64,000 bases of DNA from Salinarchaeum laminariae. Its GTDB lineage: Archaea; Halobacteriota; Halobacteria; Halobacteriales; Salinarchaeaceae. The DNA is taken from NCBI RefSeq assembly GCF_023204835.1, contig NZ_CP096270.1, forward strand, positions 1,054,001 to 1,118,000, in the 5' to 3' direction. The notes under the pieces were generated by a model. That model was not told the origin of the DNA. It saw only the letters and a program-made list of their open reading frames with translations, and did not search any database. The position numbers and the translations under genes are program-made. Below, in pieces: positions 54,270 to 60,931 of this stretch. Numbering within the stretch: position 1 is the first letter of the stretch; every line of letters begins with the position of its first letter.

Positions 54270-54662
54270 CTATCGATGGTGGACTTGCCGAAGTGCATCA
54301 GCAGTCGCTGTTCCGGAAATCCGGATGTATTTCTGAGCGGTTGCCAGGTCGCTCCAGCCCATCAGTGCTTGTAGTGGAACCGGCGCGACACCTTTGTAGG
54401 CATGGTGGCTGGCCGAAGTGGCCCGGAGACAGTGTGGATAGATCCGGCCGCTGAGATCGGCCTGCTCGGCAGCCTCCGTAACTCGCCGATTGACAGTCGA
54501 GCGAGATCGGGGAAATTCTTCATAGCGCTTTGTGAATCGTTCCAGACACAACTCGATACGGAGCGATAGGTCGAATGGAATTGATCTTGCGGATGTGACC
54601 GTCTTCGGATGCCACCGTGACGCGAGCGCGTCAGTTGAATTCCTGTAATAGGTACAAATCAT
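54270..54662 (-). pseudogene. C-terminal fragment of a haloarchaeal integrase
   Basis: A frame of 130 codons starting at ATG 54662 (MICTYYRNSTDALASRWHPK). The rest matches the catalytic end of haloarchaeal tyrosine recombinases: SRSTVNRRVTEAAEQADLSG, RIYPHCLRATSASHHAYKG (H-x2-R), and LQALMGWSDLATAQKYI (W and nucleophile Tyr). The first catalytic Arg and the N-terminal domain, about 200 residues, are absent. The ATG overlaps the stop of the CopD-like gene (ATGA), so the fragment could still be translated. Confidence 0.7.
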
Positions 54663-55102
54663 AGGAGGCCTGCTACGATGAGGAGTGCTATTGAAATGAT
54701 ACTCGCGCCAAGGAACCACGGTCGCGCTTCGACCGCCGCAGTTGATGCGGGTTTTTCTGAGGGGATATCTGTTAGCTGGCGGAATCCTCCATAGAGGACG
54801 ATTGGAAGGATGAGCCATAGACCGACCATTGTTAGTACCAGATGCCCTCGCTCGGTTGATTGGAGTGACTCAGCGGTGTAGATTGTCCCTGCGAGATGGC
54901 CACCAGTGAACAGCAATAGCAGAACTGACGCAATCGTGAGATACCAGAATCGGCGCCCGATGAGAGCTAACGCTTTCTTCCCAAGCAGTTCTTTACGAGC
55001 CGCAGGGAGCACAGCACCTGCAACCAATAGTGTGCCACCGGTCCACAGTGCAGCAAAAATAGTGTGAATGGTCATCACAACATCGAGCATCGTCACCATC
55101 AT
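54659..55102 (-). CDS. CopD-like four-helix membrane protein
   Basis: A 147-aa integral membrane protein. Helix 1 (VVMTIHTIFAALWTGGTLLV) has the 'H-x-x-x-A-x-x-W-x-G' pattern of CopD/DUF2269-type proteins, in which the His may bind heme or copper. Helix 2 is FWYLTIASVLLLLFTGGHLA, helix 3 LVLTMVGLWLILPIVLYGGF and helix 4 WFLGASIISIALLIVAGLL. It is cargo of the transposon-like unit and divergent from the HTH regulator. Its stop overlaps the integrase fragment and its start overlaps a 33-codon ORF. Role unknown; copper or redox handling would be a guess. Confidence 0.62.
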   Translation of the reverse strand: MMVTMLDVVMTIHTIFAALWTGGTLLVAGAVLPAARKELLGKKALALIGRRFWYLTIASVLLLLFTGGHLAGTIYTAESLQSTERGHLVLTMVGLWLILPIVLYGGFRQLTDIPSEKPASTAAVEARPWFLGASIISIALLIVAGLL

Positions 55103-55200
55103 TGATCCCCAATAACTAGACGGGTCGATTGTCCAGTCTCTGCGTTATCGTCAGCGGATTCAGCTGCTTCAGGTGGTGTGGATTCGTTTCCTTGTTTCAT
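55099..55200 (-). CDS. Possible 33-aa acidic protein upstream of the CopD-like gene
   Basis: The frame MKQGNESTPPEAAESADDNA followed by ETGQSTRLVIGDQ ends in TGA overlapping the first ATG of the CopD-like gene (ATGATG context). An ATGA overlap is typical of coupled genes. The peptide has no hydrophobic part and no family is recognised; it may be a leader or what is left of a longer gene. Confidence 0.35.
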   Translation of the reverse strand: MKQGNESTPPEAAESADDNAETGQSTRLVIGDQ

Positions 55201-55268
55201 CTTATCAAGGGTTTTGGTCTGCATTCATCCGTATCAATGGTGCCTTGAGAGAAGGGGGAATGGAAGTA

Positions 55269-55283
55269 TCCCAAAATGTGGGA
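55269..55283. promoter_or_regulatory. Candidate operator TCCCAAAATGTGGGA
   Basis: A near-perfect 15-bp palindrome in the 362-bp divergent region between the CopD-like gene and the HTH regulator gene. The same sequence, with one base different, occurs upstream of the RND gene at 56327-56341. It is likely the binding site of the regulator encoded at 55465. Another inverted repeat, CCAACAAGTTGG, lies at 55357-55368, nearer the regulator's start. Confidence 0.5.
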
Positions 55284-55464
55284 TTCGAGACCGTGATACA
55301 GAGGCGCCCATCATTTGTCATGAACTCCTACCTGCTATCTGTCGTATAACCTACTAGTCCAACAAGTTGGGATAACCCGATACCCCTATACGCCCAAAGC
55401 AGGAAGACAGTGCTAACTGAAAGACTACCCAACTCTGAGACGAATTGGAGAATGCGCTATTAAG

Positions 55465-55914
55465 ATGACTGAGGATTTCATAGACCCAAACCGGCTTTCG
55501 CTCGTCCCACGGTCAAACGCGGCTCATACTACTAACGTGGTTCAGGAATCCTCGGCGGATGAATATAGTCCTCCCCTTTCAGCGGTCCTCCAATCACTGG
55601 AAGACAGTAAATGCAGAGCGATACTCACGACTTTGCGTGAGCCGAAATCAGCAGCTGAACTTTGCGATGAATGCGATTTGCCGAGCTCGACAGCGTATCG
55701 AAAACTTGAGCGGCTCCGTGAAGCGGCACTCGTCAAAGAGTACACCGAGGTCCGGCGTGACGGACCTAATGCCACTTTGTACGAACGAGATTTCACCGAT
55801 ATCTCTATTAGCATTGACGATGCTGACGAGTTCACCGTCTCCGTTGATCGACCAGACGAGGATGCAGAGGATCGTATGGCGACGTTCTGGTCGGAGATGA
55901 AGAAGGAATCATGA
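55465..55914 (+). CDS. Winged-helix transcriptional regulator (ArsR-like)
   Basis: A 149-aa protein. The winged helix occupies residues 38-105: LSAVLQSLEDSKCRAILTTL, then the recognition helix region AAELCDECDLPSSTAYRKLE and wing LVKEYTEVRRDGPNATLYER. A C-terminal strand-rich segment (FTDISISIDDADEFTVSVDR) follows. It is a haloarchaeal one-domain regulator often paired with a small membrane protein, as here: its stop overlaps the ATG of the next gene (ATGA). It probably controls itself, the divergent CopD-like gene and the RND gene through TCCCAAAAYGTGGGA sites. Confidence 0.8.
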   Translation: MTEDFIDPNRLSLVPRSNAAHTTNVVQESSADEYSPPLSAVLQSLEDSKCRAILTTLREPKSAAELCDECDLPSSTAYRKLERLREAALVKEYTEVRRDGPNATLYERDFTDISISIDDADEFTVSVDRPDEDAEDRMATFWSEMKKES

Positions 55915-56189
55915 CGGACGGGATAATCATATTGCTTGGGATTGTTAAAATCGGGGCCCTCGTACTCGGTGGCGTTGTCTCCCTCTTAGCCTACCGAGCG
56001 TATCAACGAACGCAGATCGATGGGCTCCAGTACTTCGCGGTGGGTCTTTTGGTTATCACCATCGGGACGTTTCTGGTCGGTATTCTTCATCATATCTTCG
56101 GCATTCCCAGCGTCCAAGGAATGCTCTTCGAGAGTATCATCTACTGTGCCGGTTTCCTCATTATGATATACGGGCTCTACGGTCAATAG
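55911..56189 (+). CDS. Small three-helix membrane protein (DUF7521-like)
   Basis: A 92-aa protein with three hydrophobic segments: IIILLGIVKIGALVLGGVVS, FAVGLLVITIGTFLVGILHH and LFESIIYCAGFLIMIYGLYG. It shows the 'YRAYQRT' cytoplasmic loop seen in haloarchaeal proteins that pair with HTH regulators (family number from memory). Translationally coupled to the regulator (ATGA). It may act as a membrane sensor or anti-regulator partner; this is inference from gene pairing. Confidence 0.7.
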   Translation: MTDGIIILLGIVKIGALVLGGVVSLLAYRAYQRTQIDGLQYFAVGLLVITIGTFLVGILHHIFGIPSVQGMLFESIIYCAGFLIMIYGLYGQ

Positions 56190-56326
56190 CCGCTACGACT
56201 CGTTCAGTAGAAGCGGGTCAGATATTACCCCACTCAGCCCTTTCTCGCCGTCTGTTTCTTCCTGAGAAGCCATTTCAGATGAGATGGCGAAATCGCTCAC
56301 GAGAGTCCGTCTGAACGTCTTGGTTG

Positions 56327-56366
56327 TCCCACGTTTTGGGAGCCCTCCTTCGTTCCTTATGAGGAA
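56327..56366 (+). promoter_or_regulatory. Candidate operator plus second palindrome upstream of the RND gene
   Basis: TCCCACGTTTTGGGA (56327-56341) is the reverse complement of TCCCAAAACGTGGGA, one base away from the site in the regulator's upstream region. Ten bases later GTTCCT-TATG-AGGAAC (56351-56366) forms a second perfect inverted repeat. Both lie 100-140 bases before the RND start, in a 275-bp gap with no other gene. The rest of the gap shows nothing else. Confidence 0.5.
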
Positions 56367-56464
56367 CGCACAGAGAATGCAGCAATGAGGGAATCCAATG
56401 CGCCGTTATATCGACCTATCGCTCCGTCACGGACCCCACGAATCCGAAGAGGTGCCGGTAATCA

Positions 56465-59044
56465 ATGAAACGAAATTTACCGTCTCGGTATGCCGATGTC
56501 TTGGTTTCGCGGAGCAAACTCATTATCGTTCTGTTCCTCGTGCTTACGGTGATCGTCGGAGCTGGCGCAGTGATCGGCACCAGTGATGACGGTGCGATCG
56601 GACAGGCAGGCATCGACTCTGAAGAACAGGCAGCGCTCGAAGAGATCGAATCGACGTACGAAACCGACGATGCCGTGGTTTCACAAATCGTGGTCAGAGA
56701 CGAAGGTGGAGATGTACTCTCCCGCGAGTCACTACTGCAGAGTCTCCGGCTCCAGCAAGAAATACGTGCAAACGAAGCCATCAATACGACGCTCCAAGCA
56801 GAGTCGGGATTCCGTGGGCTCGAAAATATCGTAGCGACTACAGCATACTTCGAAACCCAAACGACTGAGAACGGAACACAGGAGACGGCCGCCGCCGGTC
56901 GGAACGGCCAGCCACCAACACCGACACTCGCCCAGCAGATTGAGGCCCTCGAATCACGTTCGGCAGAAGAAGTCGAAGTAATACTCGGAAATGTTCTGGA
57001 ACGCGATTCTTCTGCTTCCGGTCAAGACCCTGCTTCATTCCTGCCATCGGACTACGACCCCGGCACAACGAGTGCAGATGCGAGACTGACACTCGTATTC
57101 CAATCCAGCGAAAGTGGCGCGACTAGCGGAATGGCCCAGGAGGCGTACGATGCGCAAGTGGCCATCTCCTCATTGGTTGACGAGCGCTTCGACGACGCAT
57201 TCGTCTTTGGACAGGGCGTCATTGACGAGGCGTCCTCGCAGGCCATCGCGGACAGCTTCCTCATTATCATTCCCGTTGCGCTCGTCCTCCTGCTTGCCGT
57301 CCTCAGTATCGCGTACCGCGATGTAATTGACGTGCTCATCAGTTTGTTCGGGATTGGCGTGGTAATGGTGTGGCTCCAGGGCATCCAAGGTTGGCTCGCA
57401 ATTCCGTCCAGTTCGATACTCATCGCCGTCCCGTTCCTTCTCATTGGACTGAGTATCGACTACTCACTCCACGTCGTCATGCGCTATCGGGAGGCGCAAA
57501 CGGAGAACGGCGACACCGATCCAGAGTCTGATGACAATCGGGATCCAACTACTGCAATGCGGGTAGCGATCGCTAGTGTCGTCGTTGCGCTGGCCGCTGC
57601 CGCGTTCACGGCCGGAATTGGCTTCTTCTCGAACTACGTGAGCCCGCTTGGATCGATACAGGACTTCGCGCTCCTAAGCGCGATTGGCATCGTTGCGATG
57701 TTCGTCGTCTTTGCGGCTCTGGTCCCAGCCGTCAAACTCGAAGTCGAACGTTTACTCTCTCGACTCGGCCGTGACCGACAGAAACCAGCGTTCGGGGTCG
57801 GGTCAGGGCCGATTCGCCGTGTACTCTCGGGCACTGCGACCATTTCACGACGCACACCGATCGCTATTCTATTCATTTCACTGCTGGTGGCTTCGATGGG
57901 GGCCTACGGTGCGACCGGTCTAGATACGGAGTTTAACCAGGCAGACTTCCTTCCAGAGGATGCCCCAGAGTGGATGGAATCGCTTCCAGAACCGTTCGCC
58001 CCTGCCGAATACGAGGTTCGTGAGAATCTCGAATATCTGAGCGATAACTTCCGTCTACGCGGACAGGGCTCGGAAGCGCAGATTCTGATACGTGGGAACG
58101 TAACTACGCCGGCCGTGCTCACCGCAACCGACGATGCGTCTCAATATGCAAGCCGAAATGGCGCGATAGCCAGGCAGCCAGACGGTACGGCTGCCGTCGA
58201 GAGTCCGGCGACTGTCCTCCGTTCTGTCGCGGCCGAGAATCAGACGGTCGCCGCCGCAATTGAGAAACGCGACTTGGATGGTGATGGTCTCCCGGACAGA
58301 GATGTCGCGTCTGTCTACGATCTCGTGTACGAAAGCGCTCCCGAACGAGCATCGACCGTACTCTATCGTACCGAGGACGGATCATATTCGACAGGTAGGT
58401 TGCTAGTAGGTGTGAAGACCGATGAGAGTGCACAATCGACCGCGGATGACGTGAGACAGATCGCCAGGGGTATCGAAGCCAACGCATCAGTATCAGCCGT
58501 TGCGACGGGTGGGCCAGTCATTACCGCTGTCGTCCAAAGCGCCCTGTTCGATACGCTCGTCGAAGGATTTGCCGTGACGCTGGTTGTCATCTTGACGTTC
58601 CTTATCGGCCTGTACTGGTGGCGGTACCGTGCGCCAGGGCTTGCGGTCGTGGTACTCGTCCCCGTCCTCCTCGCGCTCGCATGGTTGCTCGGCACGATGG
58701 CACTTCTCGATATCCCATTCAACAGCGAGACTGTCGTCATCACTAGTTTGGCGATCGGGCTCGGCGTCGATTACAGCATCCACCTCAGTGAACGATTTGT
58801 TGATGAGCGAAAGCGACGGGAGTCACTCGACGAATCACTGGTGGCTGCGGTCACCGGAACTGGCGGCGCACTATTAGGGAGCGCGGCAACGACTGCAGCG
58901 GGCTTTGGTGTCCTCGCACTCGCACTCTCTCCACCACTCCATCGATTCGGCCTCGTAACTGGGTTGAGTATTATTTTCGCATTCATTAGCTGTGTCATCG
59001 TGCTACCGTCCCTCCTAGTGGTTAGAGATCGATTCCTCCGCTGA
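56465..59044 (+). CDS. RND-superfamily (MMPL-type) exporter
   Basis: An 859-aa transporter of the RND superfamily, expected to use the ion gradient to export lipids, drugs or other hydrophobic compounds. The layout is classical: helix 1 (KLIIVLFLVLTVIVGAGAVI), a soluble domain of about 220 residues, helices 2-6 (with the conserved LLIGLSIDYSLHVVMRYRE and IGIVAMFVVFAALVPAVKL), helix 7, a second external domain of about 190 residues, then helices 8-12 with the matching ITSLAIGLGVDYSIHLSERF. The paired G-x-D-Y-S motifs carry the proton-relay aspartates. It is the main cargo of the transposon-like unit. The regulator and its coupled membrane partner lie upstream. Confidence 0.9.
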   Translation: MKRNLPSRYADVLVSRSKLIIVLFLVLTVIVGAGAVIGTSDDGAIGQAGIDSEEQAALEEIESTYETDDAVVSQIVVRDEGGDVLSRESLLQSLRLQQEIRANEAINTTLQAESGFRGLENIVATTAYFETQTTENGTQETAAAGRNGQPPTPTLAQQIEALESRSAEEVEVILGNVLERDSSASGQDPASFLPSDYDPGTTSADARLTLVFQSSESGATSGMAQEAYDAQVAISSLVDERFDDAFVFGQGVIDEASSQAIADSFLIIIPVALVLLLAVLSIAYRDVIDVLISLFGIGVVMVWLQGIQGWLAIPSSSILIAVPFLLIGLSIDYSLHVVMRYREAQTENGDTDPESDDNRDPTTAMRVAIASVVVALAAAAFTAGIGFFSNYVSPLGSIQDFALLSAIGIVAMFVVFAALVPAVKLEVERLLSRLGRDRQKPAFGVGSGPIRRVLSGTATISRRTPIAILFISLLVASMGAYGATGLDTEFNQADFLPEDAPEWMESLPEPFAPAEYEVRENLEYLSDNFRLRGQGSEAQILIRGNVTTPAVLTATDDASQYASRNGAIARQPDGTAAVESPATVLRSVAAENQTVAAAIEKRDLDGDGLPDRDVASVYDLVYESAPERASTVLYRTEDGSYSTGRLLVGVKTDESAQSTADDVRQIARGIEANASVSAVATGGPVITAVVQSALFDTLVEGFAVTLVVILTFLIGLYWWRYRAPGLAVVVLVPVLLALAWLLGTMALLDIPFNSETVVITSLAIGLGVDYSIHLSERFVDERKRRESLDESLVAAVTGTGGALLGSAATTAAGFGVLALALSPPLHRFGLVTGLSIIFAFISCVIVLPSLLVVRDRFLR

Positions 59045-59207
59045 GAACGAGGGCAATAGAACCACAATGGTACTGCTGCATCTTTCTCTATGTATCAGAT
59101 AGAACCCATCCGCTGAGCACATCTCTTCAAATGTTACGAGTCTGGATATGGAATCAATGTCTCTTGGTGGTTGATGTCGCTTTGAGCTTTATGGATATGT
59201 GAGAGCC

Positions 59208-59526
59208 GCGGCCCAGATTGTGAACCACGCCGAGACGATCCGGGCTGGAGTCTCACTGCGTTCGCCGTTCCTGGCTGCGACTCGTCTGGATCAAATTCTC
59301 TGGAGACATTTCTTCGTCACGTCCGTTCGTCAGAAAAGCCACGGCCCGGATTGTGAACCTCGCCGAGACGGTCCGGGCTGCGGCCCCACTGGCTCACGGC
59401 TTCGCCGTTTGCCAGTGCATAGACCCTCACTCCGTCGGATCTCGATTCGTTCGGCCGTGCTGGGCTTCGACACGTCTGGTTCAAACCCGCTAAAGGCTTC
59501 TATTCATCACGTCCGTTCCTCCCAAG
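59208..59526. repeat. Degenerate tandem repeat
   Basis: GCCCAGATTGTGAACCACGC (59210-59229) recurs as GCCCGGATTGTGAACCTCGC (59344-59363), each followed by CGAGACG(A/G)TCCGGGCTG. A second shared block, CGTCTGGATCAAA...CGTCACGTCCGTTC, recurs as CGTCTGGTTCAAA...CATCACGTCCGTTC. Two diverged units of roughly 135 and 180 bp are therefore present. They lie between the RND gene and the right end of the mobile unit. No gene is visible in 59,045-59,793. Confidence 0.5.
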
Positions 59527-59793
59527 AAGCCGAGGGCTCTGGGGAAGAAGTGGGCGCAGCACTCGGAGGGGCCATTTAAGTCATCTTTGCGTTTGTAGTC
59601 GGATTTCCCCTCGGTATCGGCTTTCTCCCTGTTGTCCGATCGGTTTGATATCGAAGAATAAGGGAACGAATTGAGTTCTCTGAGTTCCATCCCTCCGATT
59701 CGAACTATAACCAGAGTATCTGTTGGTAGATGCATACTCTGTATTCAGCACGGCCTCAGAAAACCGTCAGCGAATGAGGATTTCAACAGAGCC

Positions 59794-59801
59794 AATCCTT
59801 C
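59794..59801. repeat. Target-site duplication, right copy
   Basis: AATCCTTC directly follows the right terminal repeat TTCAACAGAGCC and equals the 8-mer at 54129-54136. Confidence 0.8.
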
Positions 59802-60130
59802 ATAATCCGGAGACAGTCTCATTCGTCGCGTAAAATCATCTGCTTGCAAGCCGCCACGGGGGTACTCGAAGCAACTATTAACGCGTCCTACGGTAGGGAT
59901 GGGCCGCAACCGGGGACGCTCATCGATCCCAGCCGAGAACAGGGAGGGCCGAAAAAACACGCTGATTGAGAGCAATCGGGAGCGACTTACAGTACGACCG
60001 TTTCGCCGGACGGCCTGGGCCGCCCGCCCGGTATCGCCGGCATCCTGATGGGGTTCCTTGTTGTTGTGGACGATCTCCCCGGCCTTGAGCCCGCACAGTC
60101 GGTGACGCAGCTCGTCCCGAAGAGTAACTT
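59802..60130 (-). pseudogene. Remnant of a gene split by the transposon-like unit
   Basis: The minus strand has a GC-rich, coding-like frame, TLRDELRHRLCGLKAGEIVH and NNKEPHQDAGDTGRAAQAVR, running into the right target-site duplication. If the mobile unit and one duplication are removed, the frame continues through 54128-54050 (FDVCCGEVSGLSRR and on) to a TAG. No start codon fits at the upstream side, so the gene had already lost its beginning. Family not recognised; the coding nature of the later part is uncertain. Confidence 0.3.
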
Positions 60131-60241
60131 TACGAACGTTTTTTGTGGCCGGTGAGTGCGAGCCTAGTCGCACGGCTCGCCCACGGAGAAGTGGGCCCCG
60201 GAACGGAATTGGAACTTGCCCGGGGCGCCGTGCCGCCAACC

Positions 60242-60916
60242 ATGACGGCAGAGCACAATACCAATCGCAGGAGTGATAACTCTGATGAACAGTTGGAGGA
60301 CCCTGCAACGACCACGGCAAGAACAGAACCGATTCTCAGCTACCTCCAGACGCGGGAGCGTCCCGCCCCGCGGGCGGAGTTGATCGCCGCACTCAGCCAT
60401 CCCGCGGCGACGATAAACCGGGCTCTGGATGCCCTTGAGGAGCGCGGCGCCGTTGCTATCGATCGCGGCGAGGCCTGCGACCTCGTGCAGCTCATCGACG
60501 CCGACGACGGGTCAATCGCCACGGCCTCCCAGGAGCAGGGGCCGGTGGTTGCTGGCACGATCAATCTACGCCCGCTGATCGCTTTCGACATCCTCGGATC
60601 GCGGCGCAGGCGGGAATTCCTTCGCCTCCTGGCCTCCGACGAGCTGTTCGACGATCCCCGAGGACACACGATCGTCAATCTGGGCGGCGCGCTCGCCGCC
60701 AGAGAAATCGGAATCGACGTTCAGGATGTGTCGGTCAAACAGCGTAGCGCCCGTGCGGCGGAACTCAAAGATCGCCACCTTCCGCTGTTCGATGACTACG
60801 ACGTCGTCGAATGGGACCGCGACACCGACCGAGTCCGCGCGACCGACACCCTCGAACAACTCGTCGAGATCCTGAACGCGCTCGGTGAGGAGTTCGACTT
60901 CGTACCGAGAGAATGA
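60242..60916 (+). CDS. Haloarchaeal winged-helix regulator (DUF7344-like)
   Basis: A 224-aa protein. The first winged helix (residues 30-80) reads PILSYLQTRERPAPRAELIA then PAATINRALDALEERGAVAI. The C-terminal half begins LRPLIAFDILGSRRRREFLR, the opening of a second helix-turn-helix domain of the type common in haloarchaeal regulators, and includes NLGGALAAREIGIDVQDVSV. Probable DNA-binding regulator; the domain number is from memory. It converges with the helicase-nuclease gene (15-bp gap). ATG 60242 is chosen; the 33-codon upstream extension is non-coding in character. Confidence 0.68.
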   Translation: MTAEHNTNRRSDNSDEQLEDPATTTARTEPILSYLQTRERPAPRAELIAALSHPAATINRALDALEERGAVAIDRGEACDLVQLIDADDGSIATASQEQGPVVAGTINLRPLIAFDILGSRRRREFLRLLASDELFDDPRGHTIVNLGGALAAREIGIDVQDVSVKQRSARAAELKDRHLPLFDDYDVVEWDRDTDRVRATDTLEQLVEILNALGEEFDFVPRE

Positions 60917-60931
60917 CTTCTCTCAAACGCT

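Larger units (their letters stand above)
54137..59793. mobile_element. 5.66-kb transposon-like unit carrying regulator and RND transporter genes
   Basis: The ends are GGCTCTGTTGAA (54137-54148) and its exact complement TTCAACAGAGCC (59782-59793), bordered by the direct repeat AATCCTTC. Inside each end lies a second shared motif, CGTGCTGAATACAG, at 54173-54186 and inverted at 59739-59752. At the left end it forms a 13-bp palindrome with a 7-nt loop (54172-54204). The end sequence resembles IS6/IS257-type termini. No transposase lies between the ends, so the unit is non-autonomous, mobilised in trans or derived from a pseudo-composite element. Cargo: recombinase fragment, CopD-like protein, HTH regulator, small membrane protein, RND transporter. 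Confidence 0.75.

Noticed and set aside
59470-59500. TGGTTCAAACCC resembling a tRNA T-arm
   Set aside because: No acceptor, D or anticodon arms can be found around it; treated as part of the tandem repeat.
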